Shown here piece by piece: positions 44,106 to 53,252 of a stretch of DNA of 61,286 bases. The position numbers and the translations under genes are program-made. The stretch spans positions 1-61,286 of the forward strand of contig JARGOD010000019.1 of NCBI GenBank assembly GCA_029210205.1, read 5' to 3'. Under the pieces are notes generated by a model. It was given only the letters and a program-made list of their open reading frames with translations, searched no databases and was not told the origin of the DNA. This DNA comes from Verrucomicrobiales bacterium. Its GTDB lineage: Bacteria > Verrucomicrobiota > Verrucomicrobiia > Verrucomicrobiales > DEV007. Numbering within the stretch: the first letter of the stretch is position 1; every line of letters starts with the position of its first letter.

Positions 44106-44792
44106 TTAGACAGTCTCTTCCAGAAAGCGATAGCCGACGCCTCGCACTGTCTCAATCGAATTTCCGTTGGAACCGAGCTTCTCGCGCAACCGCTTGATAT
44201 GGGTATCGAGCGTTCGCGTTTGGATCATGTCACTGTATCCCCAAACCTTTTTCAAAAGATCGCTTCGTTCCTGTGTAATCCCCGGTGATTCAATGAGGCT
44301 GAGTAAAAGTTTAAATTCAGTTGCCGTCAGCTCAATCTCATCCCCTTCAAGATGCAGTTTCAGCGCATTCTTGTCGAGGCTGAACGGGCCAGTTTCGATG
44401 AGGCTGCCGCCATGGTTTTGATTTGTGCGTCGCAGCAGGTTTCGAACCCGCAGAATCAATTCTTTGGGGCTGAAAGGTTTTGCTAGATAATCGTCGGCAC
44501 CCATTTCGAGACCTTGAATTTTCTCTTCGAGCCTGCCGCGTGCAGTGAGCATGATCACCGGAATGTTCACCGTGCGTGGATCTTCTCGCAGGTTTTTATG
44601 AACCGTAAGGCCGTCCATCTCCGGCAGCATGAGGTCAAGGATGATCAAGTCAGGGCGCTTCGTTTTCGCGAGATGCAGCGCTTCGAGACCGTTGATCGCT
44701 TCGAGAAGGGTATACTTTTCTTCTCGTAACAAGTTAATCGCGATGAGTTCACGAATATCTTCTTCGTCGTCAACGATGAGGATGGTAGGCAT
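44106..44792 (-). CDS. PhoB/OmpR-type response regulator
   Basis: A 228-residue regulator. ATG 44792 is chosen; a TTG at 44816 would add eight residues. The receiver domain has the acidic pocket DDEED (8-12), phospho-acceptor Asp 53 (IILDLMLPE), and the signature Lys in DDYLAKPFSP. The C-terminal winged helix includes RNLLRRTNQ, TEFKLLLSLIE and TLDTHIKRLREKL. It pairs with the kinase gene that follows. The PhoB naming rests on general OmpR-family architecture and the kinase type, so a phosphate role is probable but not shown. Confidence 0.92.
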   Translation of the reverse strand: MPTILIVDDEEDIRELIAINLLREEKYTLLEAINGLEALHLAKTKRPDLIILDLMLPEMDGLTVHKNLREDPRTVNIPVIMLTARGRLEEKIQGLEMGADDYLAKPFSPKELILRVRNLLRRTNQNHGGSLIETGPFSLDKNALKLHLEGDEIELTATEFKLLLSLIESPGITQERSDLLKKVWGYSDMIQTRTLDTHIKRLREKLGSNGNSIETVRGVGYRFLEETV

Positions 44793-44866
44793 GTGGTGCG
44801 CGATCGGGTGGGTCAAGTTTAAGACGTCGCAAGCGTGCGACTATTTCACTGATCCGAAAGAATCCT

Positions 44867-44888
44867 GTCGTGACAATTACGTCACGAC
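44867..44888. promoter_or_regulatory. Perfect palindrome between the divergent regulator and DAG-kinase genes
   Basis: GTCGTGAC (44867-44874) and GTCACGAC (44881-44888) are perfect inverted copies with a 6-base centre. The element lies in the 188-base gap between the divergent response-regulator gene and the diacylglycerol-kinase-like gene. It could be an operator for either; the bound factor is unknown. Confidence 0.5.
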
Positions 44889-44980
44889 GAACTAGTTATC
44901 ACTTTTAGAATTCAGAACCATACAAGGGAATAGACGTTTCCTGCAAACGATTCTAAGTTCTAAAAAGATCTTCTTCGTTT

Positions 44981-45931
44981 ATGTCGATCCAAAAGGTCAA
45001 CCTTCAGAAACAGGATAAGCCGAAATCAGTCATGGTGGTCGTGAATCCGGCTCCTTCACGACGGATTCCTCTCCTTGCGATTCTCAATCAGGCTTTCCGC
45101 GATGCCGGGATCGACTGGGATATATCGATTACGCATGGTCCCGGAGATGGATGCAAGCTGGCAAAGGCAGCGGCTAAGAATGGTTTTGAGGTCGTCGCTG
45201 TCTATGGCGGGGATGGAACGGTGATGGAAGTCGCCTCAGGCCTTATTGGAACAAATGTCCCTCTGCTTATTCTCGGGGGTGGCACTGGCAACCTTGTCGC
45301 TTCGGAGTTGCGACTCCCGAGTGATTTGGAGAAAGCGTGTGATCTCATTTGTGGTGAAAGCTATGAGACGAAACACATCGATGTCGGCATGATGGGGGAG
45401 AAGCCATTCCTCCTACGCATTGGTTGCGGCATCGAGGTGGGCGTCGTTCAGGAGGCGACTCGTGAGCTGAAGGACCAGTTTGGAAAATGGGCTTACGTCT
45501 TTGCCGCAATTAAATTGCTGCAGGATATTCCGGAAGCCAACTATGAGCTCGTTCTTAACGGCGAGGAAACAGTGAAGTCTTCTGGCGTCGCCTGTGTCGT
45601 TGCTAATGCTGGCACTGTCGGGGTGGGGCGGCTCACCTTGGCTCCTTCAGTTGATGTGAATGATGGACGTTTGGATGTCTTTTTACTCAAAAAGGCAAAT
45701 ATCGAAGGCATCGTTCAGCTCGCCCGTAAAATGATGGGATTGGAGAGCCATAAGAGAAAAGATCCCGATGAGATTGACCTCGATGCTTCAAAGTTGATCA
45801 CCCACTGGAGCGTCGAGTCCGTCGAGATCAAAACTGACCCGGCAATCGACATTCAGATGGACGGCGATGTTGCGGCGCAGACCCCCCAACTCATCGAGGC
45901 GCTTCCAAACGCGCTCAGGGTTGTTGTCTAG
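44981..45931 (+). CDS. Diacylglycerol kinase family protein (YegS/DgkB type)
   Basis: A 316-residue protein of the DAGK catalytic-domain family. The nucleotide-binding motif GGDGT is at 76-80 (VYGGDGTVMEVASGL), preceded by VVNPAPSRR near 21 and followed by GGGTGNLVA at 98-106. Lipid kinases of this type phosphorylate diacylglycerol, ceramide or sphingosine-like lipids at the membrane. The C-terminal domain (AGTVGVGRLTLAPSVDVNDGRLDVFLL) is complete and of usual length. It is divergent from the PhoB-like gene, and a palindrome lies in the gap. Confidence 0.9.
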   Translation: MSIQKVNLQKQDKPKSVMVVVNPAPSRRIPLLAILNQAFRDAGIDWDISITHGPGDGCKLAKAAAKNGFEVVAVYGGDGTVMEVASGLIGTNVPLLILGGGTGNLVASELRLPSDLEKACDLICGESYETKHIDVGMMGEKPFLLRIGCGIEVGVVQEATRELKDQFGKWAYVFAAIKLLQDIPEANYELVLNGEETVKSSGVACVVANAGTVGVGRLTLAPSVDVNDGRLDVFLLKKANIEGIVQLARKMMGLESHKRKDPDEIDLDASKLITHWSVESVEIKTDPAIDIQMDGDVAAQTPQLIEALPNALRVVV

Positions 45932-46002
45932 GTCGCAGCAGTGAAGCTTTCTTCGGTGCATTTCGGCAAAATGGTGCTAAGTCAGCACAGGTCCGGGGAT
46001 CA

Positions 46003-46037
46003 CTGAGAATCGGCTATCTTTCGTTCTCAGAATTCTG
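46003..46037. promoter_or_regulatory. Inverted repeats upstream of murG
   Basis: The arms CTGAGAA (46003-46009) and TTCTCAG (46024-46030) surround 14 bases, and the second arm overlaps the 10-base palindrome CAGAATTCTG (46028-46037). A -10-like TATAGT follows (46040-46045), 30 bases before the murG ATG; no good -35 is visible. Possibly the control region of the division and cell-wall cluster. Seen directly; function inferred. Confidence 0.4.
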
Positions 46038-46075
46038 GATATAGTGTAATCTCTCTGCAATTTCTGCTTTTCTAA

Positions 46076-47179
46076 ATGTCCGACCTCTCCCAAAAGCGCC
46101 TTGTCATTGCCTGCGGCGGCACCGGCGGCCATCTTTTCCCAGGCATCGCGGTCGCTGAGGAGTGGACCAAGCGCGGTGGAGAGGTCTTGCTTCTCATTTC
46201 AGAAAAGCACATCGATGCGCTCGCATCTGAAGGGTATGGACATCTTCGCTTTGAAAAAATGCCCACCGTGGCGATGCCGAAGCTCATCTCACTGAAGATG
46301 CCCGGTTTTCTCCTCCGTTTTGTTGGCGCCTGTTTTTCCTGCCGGAAACTGTTGAAATCGTTTCAGGCCGATGCCGTTCTTGGAATGGGTGGATTCACAT
46401 CGACGGCGCCCCTCATGGCGGGACAGTTCATGAAGTTGCCGACATTCATTCATGAATCGAACGCGATTCCGGGCCGGGCGAATCGCCTGAATGCCCGCTT
46501 CGCGCGGACAATCCTCGTTGGGTTTGAGCGATGTGTTCCCTTCTTCGGAAAAGGAAAGCCAGTGAAAGTTGTTGGAACACCGCTCCGTCCTTCGCTCGTC
46601 GATAAAATGGACCGTGCTGAAGCTGCGGCTGCCTTCGACCTAGATCCTGAGAAGAAGATTATCCTCGTCATGGGAGGAAGCCAGGGCGCACGGCGTCTCA
46701 ATGAGTTGGTGGCTTCGAGTCTCCCGCAGTTTGAGTCAGCCGGGATTCAAGTGCTTCAGATCAGTGGACCGTCTGACTACGATGCCGCGAAACCCGCCTA
46801 CGAAGCGAATCCAAAGGCAGGGGCGCTCATCTCGTTTTGTGGAGAAATGCAGAAAGCGCTCGCGGTCGCAGACCTCTCGTTGTGCCGTTCCGGCGCTTCC
46901 TCGCTGACGGAGTTGTCTCATTTTGAAATACCGTCGGTTCTTGTTCCGTATCCGTTTGCAGCAGATGATCATCAAACCTTGAACGCCGATATTTTTTCCG
47001 AGGTTGGGGCTGCCGAGAGTTGGCCTCAGGGGGAGCTTAACGAAGAGAATTTTGCGCTTCGAATGATTGAGTTAGTCAATGACGAAGACCGCCTTGCCGC
47101 GATGAAAAAAGCAATGGGGTCGCTCGCGGTTCCTGATGCTTCCGGAAAAGTGTGCAACGAAGTGATTTCAGCCCTGTGA
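46076..47179 (+). CDS. murG: MurG, lipid II-forming glycosyltransferase
   Basis: A 367-residue protein that adds N-acetylglucosamine to lipid I on the inner face of the membrane. The N-terminal glycine loop CGGTGGHLFPGIAVAEEW (about 13-30), a central MGGFTSTAPLMAG (about 103-115) and the donor-binding region ILVMGGSQGARRLNEL (about 200-215), then CRSGASSLTELSHF and VLVPYPFAADDHQ, are all family hallmarks. First gene of the dcw-type cluster and adjacent to murC-murB. Start ATG 46076 has no clear SD. Confidence 0.96.
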   Translation: MSDLSQKRLVIACGGTGGHLFPGIAVAEEWTKRGGEVLLLISEKHIDALASEGYGHLRFEKMPTVAMPKLISLKMPGFLLRFVGACFSCRKLLKSFQADAVLGMGGFTSTAPLMAGQFMKLPTFIHESNAIPGRANRLNARFARTILVGFERCVPFFGKGKPVKVVGTPLRPSLVDKMDRAEAAAAFDLDPEKKIILVMGGSQGARRLNELVASSLPQFESAGIQVLQISGPSDYDAAKPAYEANPKAGALISFCGEMQKALAVADLSLCRSGASSLTELSHFEIPSVLVPYPFAADDHQTLNADIFSEVGAAESWPQGELNEENFALRMIELVNDEDRLAAMKKAMGSLAVPDASGKVCNEVISAL

Positions 47180-47205
47180 GTGAGGGCGTTCATATTTGAG
47201 ATTTT

Positions 47206-49521
47206 ATGAGTAGTATTTGTGACATCTGGGGGCCGAAATTCGGCGATCAGGAAACTCCGATTCGGGTGCACTTGATCGGAGTTGCCGGTTCAGGAATGAG
47301 TGGTCTCGCGTCTTTGCTTCTTGGGCTGGGACACCGTGTTTCAGGGTCGGACCGCGTCACCTCAAGAGAGACAGAGCGTCTTGAGAAAGTCGGCCTTTCC
47401 TTTTCCTCGCCGCATTCAGCGGAAGCGGTCGCTGATGCTGAGGTTGTGATTTACTCCAGCGCGATTAAACCGGGGAATGCTGCCTACGACGCGGCGATTA
47501 AGAACGGCACGCCGCTCTTGCGTCGTGCCGAGGCGCTTGCTTCGATCATGCAAAGTAAAAAGGGTGTTGTTGTCGCGGGAACTCACGGCAAGACGACGAC
47601 ATCAGCGCTCGCTGCTCACGTTCTCAAAGTCGGTGCAAAGGCTCCTTCTCACTATGTCGGGGCTGAGATCCCGATTCTTGGAACAAACGCTAATTGGGAT
47701 GACAAAGGAGAGTTCTTTGTCGCGGAAGGCGATGAAAGTGATGGCACGCTTACCAATTTTCATTCTGAGCATGCCATTTTGCTGAACGTAGAAGAGGAGC
47801 ATCTCGATTTTTATAAGGACGGGATTGATCAGATTCGTGGCGTCTTCGGACAGTTCTGTGATCAGACGGCCGGCAAGATTTTCTACTGCGGCGATGATCG
47901 CCATGCCGAAGAGGTTTGTGGAGATCGTCCCAATGCCGTCAGCTACGGATGGCGGAAGGAACTCGACTTCTCAGCAGGGGACCTCACGCCGAAAGGCGCA
48001 GGGACGGAATTTACGGTATACCGGAGAGGTGAGGAATACGGTCGCGTTCGTCTTGGGATCCCGGGGCGGCACAATGTCCTCAATGCGCTGGCGGTCATCG
48101 CACTGGCGGATGAAGCAGGTGTTTCCTTTGATCTGGTTGATGAAGCGCTCGGATCCTTCCGTGGAGCGAAACGCCGTTTCGAGCTGAAGCGGCACGAGGA
48201 TTTTGTCACGATCGTGGATGACTACGGTCACCATCCGACCGAAATTGCGGCGACGATTCAAACCGCGCGCAGCCAACATGCAGGGCGTCTCATCTGTCTT
48301 TTCCAGCCTCACCGTTTTTCGAGAACCCAACTCCTTCGCGACGAATTCGGGAAGTGTTTTGATGGTGTCGATGAGCTTTGGGTTACTGACATTTACCCCG
48401 CAAGCGAGCAGCCAATTCCCGGCATCACAGGAGAGACGATTGTCGAAGCAGTCAACGAACTCGGGGAAGTGGGGAAAGCGCAGAGTTATCCCGACCTTCC
48501 GTCACTCCATCTTCCAGTCGGAAAAGGACTCAAGGCGGGCGACTGGGTTATGACTCTTGGGGCAGGTAATATTCATGAGGTTGGCACTCGCCTCGCGAAA
48601 GATCTTTCAGAACTGGACCAGCTCAAATCGGTCCTTGCGGAAGAAGATGGCGTGATCCGCCTCTACGAGCCAATGCGAAAGCACACGACGATGAAAGTGG
48701 GCGGCCCGGCACAGTTCTGGATCGAGCCGACTACCGTGCCGGGGCTTGGCCGGATTGTTCGTTACTGCGCCGACTCCGGGATTCCCCTCCGAGTCGTCGG
48801 GCGTGGTTCGAATCTGCTGGTCCGTGATGGAGGAATTCCGGGCGTTGTGGTGAATCCTGTTCGAGGTGAATTTGCGGAGATTCACGCAGAAGGCAACACG
48901 GTTCGTGCAGGGGCGGGGGTGAAGTTTAAAGCACTCGCGGCGGCTGCGCAGTCAGCTGGCCTCGGAAATTTTGAGTGGATGGAAGGAATTCCCGGTGCCG
49001 TAGGTGGCAGCCTCAGGATGAATGCCGGTGCGATGGGGTGGGAAACCTTTGATCAAGTTGTCAGCGTCAGGATGATAGATGCTGAGGGCATGGTTTTCGA
49101 AAAGCCGCTCGAAGAGATAAGGCATCACTATCGAAACGTCCCTGAACTTGCTCACAACGTTGCAGTTTCGGCTGTTTTTAAGGGGACGCCTGCACTGGAT
49201 CATGAAATTGCAGAGCGGATGAGTGCCTCGAAGGATAAGCGGCGCTCTTCACAGCCTGTTGCAGCCAGCGCGGGGTGTATTTTCAAAAACCCGGAAGGGA
49301 TCGGGGCTGGTCAGTTGGTCGACGAGCTTGGGTTGAAGAAATCAGGGGTAGGAGGGGCAACAGTTAGTAGTGTCCACGGGAATTTCATCGTTAATGAAAG
49401 CGAGGCGACCGCCCGCGATGTGCTAGACTTGATTTCTGAAATTAAGAAAAAGGCATTCGATAAGCGTGGAATTGAATTAGAAACAGAAGTGCAAGTTATC
49501 GGGCAAAACGATCCAGTTTGA
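47206..49521 (+). CDS. murC/murB: MurC-MurB fusion: UDP-MurNAc-alanine ligase plus UDP-MurNAc reductase
   Basis: A 771-residue bifunctional protein. Residues 1 to about 470 are MurC: IRVHLIGVAGSGMSGLA near 18-34, P-loop GTHGKTTTSALAAH (125-138), DYGHHPTEIAATI near 342 and LFQPHRFSRT near 365. It ligates L-alanine to UDP-MurNAc. Residues about 480-771 are MurB: KHTTMKVGGPAQFW near 490, VVGRGSNLLVRDGG near 531, GIPGAVGGSLRMNAGA near 595 and a SAGCIFKNP block near 687. It reduces UDP-GlcNAc-enolpyruvate to UDP-MurNAc with FAD and NADPH. The order in the fusion (C then B) is reversed relative to pathway order. The two enzymes act consecutively, so channeling is possible. Both parts look complete. 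Confidence 0.96.
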   Translation: MSSICDIWGPKFGDQETPIRVHLIGVAGSGMSGLASLLLGLGHRVSGSDRVTSRETERLEKVGLSFSSPHSAEAVADAEVVIYSSAIKPGNAAYDAAIKNGTPLLRRAEALASIMQSKKGVVVAGTHGKTTTSALAAHVLKVGAKAPSHYVGAEIPILGTNANWDDKGEFFVAEGDESDGTLTNFHSEHAILLNVEEEHLDFYKDGIDQIRGVFGQFCDQTAGKIFYCGDDRHAEEVCGDRPNAVSYGWRKELDFSAGDLTPKGAGTEFTVYRRGEEYGRVRLGIPGRHNVLNALAVIALADEAGVSFDLVDEALGSFRGAKRRFELKRHEDFVTIVDDYGHHPTEIAATIQTARSQHAGRLICLFQPHRFSRTQLLRDEFGKCFDGVDELWVTDIYPASEQPIPGITGETIVEAVNELGEVGKAQSYPDLPSLHLPVGKGLKAGDWVMTLGAGNIHEVGTRLAKDLSELDQLKSVLAEEDGVIRLYEPMRKHTTMKVGGPAQFWIEPTTVPGLGRIVRYCADSGIPLRVVGRGSNLLVRDGGIPGVVVNPVRGEFAEIHAEGNTVRAGAGVKFKALAAAAQSAGLGNFEWMEGIPGAVGGSLRMNAGAMGWETFDQVVSVRMIDAEGMVFEKPLEEIRHHYRNVPELAHNVAVSAVFKGTPALDHEIAERMSASKDKRRSSQPVAASAGCIFKNPEGIGAGQLVDELGLKKSGVGGATVSSVHGNFIVNESEATARDVLDLISEIKKKAFDKRGIELETEVQVIGQNDPV

Positions 49522-49526
49522 TTCAG

Positions 49527-50015
49527 ATGAGTAATCCCTTTTCAGCCAAAATGCCCGAGCCAGATCCGGAGCCGGCGGAAGCCGCAGAGAAAGGGCAGGG
49601 AGTTGATGAATCTAAAACGAACGATGATGATATCTCCGGCGCGGAGTCAAAGTCGACGGTCTCAGCATCGGATCCTCAGTCCGTGCGTTTGGAGGAAGCG
49701 GCACTGATGTCCGAAGAAAGACGTCCCGCCCTCGGGATGGATGAAGTATCCTGCCGTACCTGTCGATATTTGGATTTTCAGGGGGAGTTGAGAACCGATG
49801 CTGAAGGAGGAGAGTGCAGGCGCCATGCTCCCGTTCCCGGAGCGAACCAGATAGCTTCATGGCCGCGGGTGACTTGGGCAGGCTGGTGCGGTGAATGGGA
49901 ATCAGGCGTCAGTGACGAAGATATGGTCAAGATGGCACGTGCTATCGCCGATGAGCAGGTTGATGGGTCTGCTAGCGGGTTTTTAAAAAGCGCGCCAGCA
50001 AAGCCGGAGAGTTAA
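49527..50015 (+). CDS. Small Cys-motif protein in the dcw cluster, unknown function
   Basis: A 162-residue protein. ATG 49527 is preferred over a TTG at 49518 overlapping the murB stop. The first 65 residues are acidic and disordered-looking. The rest has a four-Cys motif, VSCRTCRYLDFQ...GECRRHAPVPG...WAGWCGEWE, that matches small predicted metal- or cluster-binding proteins (C-x2-C, then C, then W-C-G). No enzymatic motif is visible. Its position between murB and ddl, inside a same-strand cluster, suggests an accessory role in wall synthesis or simply co-expression. Function not assigned. Confidence 0.7.
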   Translation: MSNPFSAKMPEPDPEPAEAAEKGQGVDESKTNDDDISGAESKSTVSASDPQSVRLEEAALMSEERRPALGMDEVSCRTCRYLDFQGELRTDAEGGECRRHAPVPGANQIASWPRVTWAGWCGEWESGVSDEDMVKMARAIADEQVDGSASGFLKSAPAKPES

Positions 50016-50046
50016 CCCTGTTGAATGGGGCGACGAAAATGAGTTT

Positions 50047-50973
50047 ATGAAAGAGTTGAGTGAATTGAAAGTGGCCGTGTTAGCCGGAGGTCCGGGTTCC
50101 GAAAGAGAAGTCTCCCTTGCCTCGGCGAAGGGAGTTGTAGGTGCGCTGGAAGATCAGGTTGGAGAAGTTGTTCTGGTAGATGTCACTGGAGAAGACTTTG
50201 ATTTGCCTGTTGGAACGGACATTGGCTTCAATGTGATTCATGGAACCTTCGGCGAAGATGGGACGCTGCAGTCGCTGATGGAGGAAAAGGGCGTGCCTTA
50301 TACCGGGGCTCGTGAGGCAAGTTCCCGCGTCGCTTTTGATAAGATACTGAGTAAGGAGTGCTTTCTGAAGGCTGGAGTCAGCACGCCGGTTTCCGAGACT
50401 ATCATGGTCGATGGCGGCGGAGCTGAACCTGGTGAGGTGGGGATTCCCTGCGTAGTCAAACCTCCGCGTGAGGGATCCAGTGTCGGAGTTCACCTTGTCC
50501 ACAGCGTGGAAGAGTGGAACGCAGCAATTTCTGACGCTGCTAAATACAGTCCCGATGTTCTTGTCGAGCAATTGATTGTGGGCAAAGAGCTGACCGTGGG
50601 CGTGCTGGGCGATGAGGTTTTTCCCATTGTTCACATTCAGCCCCGCTCCGGCTTTTACGACATATCCAATAAGTATCCATGGATGACGGGCAGCGGGGGG
50701 ACTGATTACTTCTGTCCTGCTGATTTGCCTGAAGAGATCACAACACTAGTCCAGAATGAAGCATTGAAAGCTCATCGTTCTCTTGGGGTCGAGGTCTACT
50801 CACGTGTCGATGTCCTCCTGAGGGAGGAAGATTCGAAGCCATTTGTTCTCGAAGTAAACACTATTCCCGGGATGACCGAGAGCAGTTTACTTCCAAAAGC
50901 TGCTGCAGCAGCGCACGTCGATTACGCAACTCTCTGTTTGAAAATTATTAAACTTTCGTTTAATTTCGGTTAA
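50047..50973 (+). CDS. ddl: D-alanine-D-alanine ligase
   Basis: A 308-residue ATP-grasp enzyme that makes D-Ala-D-Ala for the peptide stem. It has the N-terminal block VAVLAGGPGSEREVSLASAKG, the substrate-binding HGTFGEDGTLQSLMEEKGVPYTG, the ATP-grasp VVKPPREGSSVGVHLV and LEVNTIPGMTESSLLPKAA at the end. The YTG block (Tyr) is the D-Ala form rather than the D-lactate form of the enzyme. Its stop overlaps the ftsQ start (TAATG, 50971-50975), implying translational coupling. Usual length. Confidence 0.96.
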   Translation: MKELSELKVAVLAGGPGSEREVSLASAKGVVGALEDQVGEVVLVDVTGEDFDLPVGTDIGFNVIHGTFGEDGTLQSLMEEKGVPYTGAREASSRVAFDKILSKECFLKAGVSTPVSETIMVDGGGAEPGEVGIPCVVKPPREGSSVGVHLVHSVEEWNAAISDAAKYSPDVLVEQLIVGKELTVGVLGDEVFPIVHIQPRSGFYDISNKYPWMTGSGGTDYFCPADLPEEITTLVQNEALKAHRSLGVEVYSRVDVLLREEDSKPFVLEVNTIPGMTESSLLPKAAAAAHVDYATLCLKIIKLSFNFG

Positions 50974-52019
50974 TGCGAAAGAAACGGGGGATTTCAAATC
51001 AGCGAAAAAATCATTGGGGCGGGGCCTTTCGGCGTCGCCACCGCGGCGTTGACGAAACCGAGTGGATTATGCTCGAGGCTGATACAGGCGCCTCGACGCA
51101 CATCGTAAAGAAAACGGGCCATAGTCGAGCCAGAGCCTGGGCGGTCCGTGGCTTGGCGATAGCCTGTTTGTCGGTCAGCATTCCCTATGGAGCTCAATGG
51201 GCGCACAATGAGATCTTTTTTGAGAATGAAGAGTTTGTTCTGAAGCGATTGGACTTTAAGAGCGACGGAATTTTGACTCAGGCTAACCTGTCAGAAATTT
51301 CGAACGTTTCCGTAGGGATGAAGCTTCTCGAGCTTGATCTGGAGAATATTAGAGAGCGCATCTCAAAAATTCCGGTGGTTCAAGAAGTCGTCGTTTCACG
51401 TGAAATGCCGGATCGCTTAAACATCAACGTGAAAGAGCGCACACCTGTTGCCTGGATTTCCTGTCCGCCTCTTGGGGTTCGGCCCGGTGATATGGAACGT
51501 GGATTTCTTGTCGACGATGCGGGCTACCTTTTCCGTTGCCTCGATCTTACCGAGGAGATCGAGGCGCTTCCTATCATCGAAAATTTTGCGATGGCGGAGC
51601 CAATCGAGGGCCTTCAAATGAGTGACAAGGGAATGTTGGGCGCGATTGATCTCGTCCTCAGGTCTCCTGCTTTGTCAGAAGACGGATCAATGGATGTGCA
51701 CCTGGTAAGGGTTCGGAATGAGTGGTCGCTTCAGTGTCGTTACCGGAGTGGTCTGCAGACTGTTTTTTCACTCTATGAGCTCGATCGGGGGTTGCTTGAT
51801 CTCCAGTTGGTCCTCAAACAAGCCGAAAAAATGGGGCAACACCTCGCGACGGTGGATGTCTCAGCCAGTGAAAATATCCCGGCGACCTTTGCCGGTCCAA
51901 TTGATCCTGAACGGATCTCTGCGGTCGCGACACCGGTTGGAATGACTGACTATTCGGGCGGCGATGCTCCTGTTGCTGACGAAGAAAATCACTTGCGCTC
52001 TATTTTGAATGGCGGCTAA
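50973..52019 (+). CDS. ftsQ: FtsQ-like division protein
   Basis: A 348-residue bitopic membrane protein. A cytoplasmic N-terminus of about 50 basic residues (longer than average) is followed by a membrane segment (about 55-75, AVRGLAIACLSVSIPYGAQWA). A POTRA domain comes next (about 85-155: FVLKRLDFKSDGILTQANL, IPVVQEVVVSREMPDRLNI, NVKERTPVAW). A beta domain of FtsQ type (FLVDDAGYLF) spans to about 300. It links early and late divisome components. The acidic, variable C-terminus is not conserved. Placement between ddl and ftsA matches the usual gene order. Confidence 0.88.
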   Translation: MRKKRGISNQRKNHWGGAFRRRHRGVDETEWIMLEADTGASTHIVKKTGHSRARAWAVRGLAIACLSVSIPYGAQWAHNEIFFENEEFVLKRLDFKSDGILTQANLSEISNVSVGMKLLELDLENIRERISKIPVVQEVVVSREMPDRLNINVKERTPVAWISCPPLGVRPGDMERGFLVDDAGYLFRCLDLTEEIEALPIIENFAMAEPIEGLQMSDKGMLGAIDLVLRSPALSEDGSMDVHLVRVRNEWSLQCRYRSGLQTVFSLYELDRGLLDLQLVLKQAEKMGQHLATVDVSASENIPATFAGPIDPERISAVATPVGMTDYSGGDAPVADEENHLRSILNGG

Positions 52020-52043
52020 ACTGTCAGGGGTTCCTAACTTTTA

Positions 52044-53252
52044 ATGTCTTCCTCTAATATTTATGTCGGTCTGGAGATTGGCACATCCAAAGTGTGTTTG
52101 GTTGTCGGTGAGGTACGTAGCGATGGGGCCATTAAGATTTTAGGAGTGGGCCAACATCCATCCGCCGGAGTTCGTAAAGGTGAGGTCGTTGATTCCGAGA
52201 CTGTTCAAACATGTCTTCACGACGCATTGTCCAGAGCAGAGGAGAGAAGTGACGTCGAGATTAATACCGTCTTTCTCGCTGTTACCGGTTCCCACATTGA
52301 GAGTCTAAACAATCGGGGCACAATTCGAGTTGCAGATGAGCAGATGGAAATCACGCCGGAGGATCTTGAAGAGGTTAAGAAGATCGCCCGCGACGTTCCT
52401 ATTCCGAAAGAAAATGGGTACGTTCACTCGATCATCCAGCATTACTACGTGGACGGTCAGGAAAAAGTGCTCAATCCATTGGGGATGGTTGGCCAGAAGA
52501 TCGAGGCTGATTACCACATCATTCATGGTACCAAGACGAGGATTCAGAACGCGATTAAATGTGTGCGCGAGGTGCCTCTGGAAGTTGAGGATATTGTCTT
52601 TTCCCCTGTTGCAGCAGCACAGGTAGTTCTAAATCGCGAGGCAAAGAATGAAGGTGCGCTTCTTCTTGATATTGGCGGCGGAACGACTGACTACGTCTGC
52701 TTTGTGGATGGCGCGGTAGTGGCGAGCGGGTGTGTCGCGATTGGGGGCGATCATATTACCAATGATATCGCGCTGGTTCTCAAGATTCCGCTTTCGAGGG
52801 CAGAAAAGCTGAAGGTCGCTCACGGAAGTGCTTCCCTGAAGAATATTGCGCACGGCGAAATTTCTATTGAAGGGGAAAGTGGAAAGACGGTTGAACAGGA
52901 ATTGTTGAACCAAATTATGAATGCGAGGGCCACTGAGTTACTGACCGTGATTTCAGAACCTCTTCGAAAGCAGGGGGTTCTCGATAAACTGGGGAAGGGA
53001 ATTTTTCTGACTGGTGGTTCCAGTCTGATGAAGGGCATTGGCGATGTGACGTCTGATATTTTTGGCGTTCCGGTTCAGGAATCAGATTCTGCTGCGATGT
53101 CGGGACCGGCTGCGCTGTTTGAAAACCCGCAATACGCAACTCCTGTGGGGCTGATTCGATACGCGCAGCTGCTCGACGAGCAGCGGCCTAAAAAAGGTGC
53201 TTTGTCCAAGTTGGGTCAACGATTTGAAAAGATTCTAGGGGGGAAACGATAG
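52044..53252 (+). CDS. ftsA: FtsA, actin-like division protein
   Basis: A 402-residue actin-fold protein anchoring FtsZ to the membrane. Blocks seen: YVGLEIGTSKVCLVVGEVRSDG (phosphate-1), the 1C-domain region with NTVFLAVTGSHIESLNNRGT, ALLLDIGGGTTDYVCFVDGAVV (phosphate-2), VAIGGDHITNDIA and GIFLTGGSSLMKGIGDV (adenosine). The C-terminal end is basic (RFEKILGGKR), matching the usual amphipathic membrane-targeting helix. Located directly before ftsZ as in most bacteria. Confidence 0.96.
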   Translation: MSSSNIYVGLEIGTSKVCLVVGEVRSDGAIKILGVGQHPSAGVRKGEVVDSETVQTCLHDALSRAEERSDVEINTVFLAVTGSHIESLNNRGTIRVADEQMEITPEDLEEVKKIARDVPIPKENGYVHSIIQHYYVDGQEKVLNPLGMVGQKIEADYHIIHGTKTRIQNAIKCVREVPLEVEDIVFSPVAAAQVVLNREAKNEGALLLDIGGGTTDYVCFVDGAVVASGCVAIGGDHITNDIALVLKIPLSRAEKLKVAHGSASLKNIAHGEISIEGESGKTVEQELLNQIMNARATELLTVISEPLRKQGVLDKLGKGIFLTGGSSLMKGIGDVTSDIFGVPVQESDSAAMSGPAALFENPQYATPVGLIRYAQLLDEQRPKKGALSKLGQRFEKILGGKR

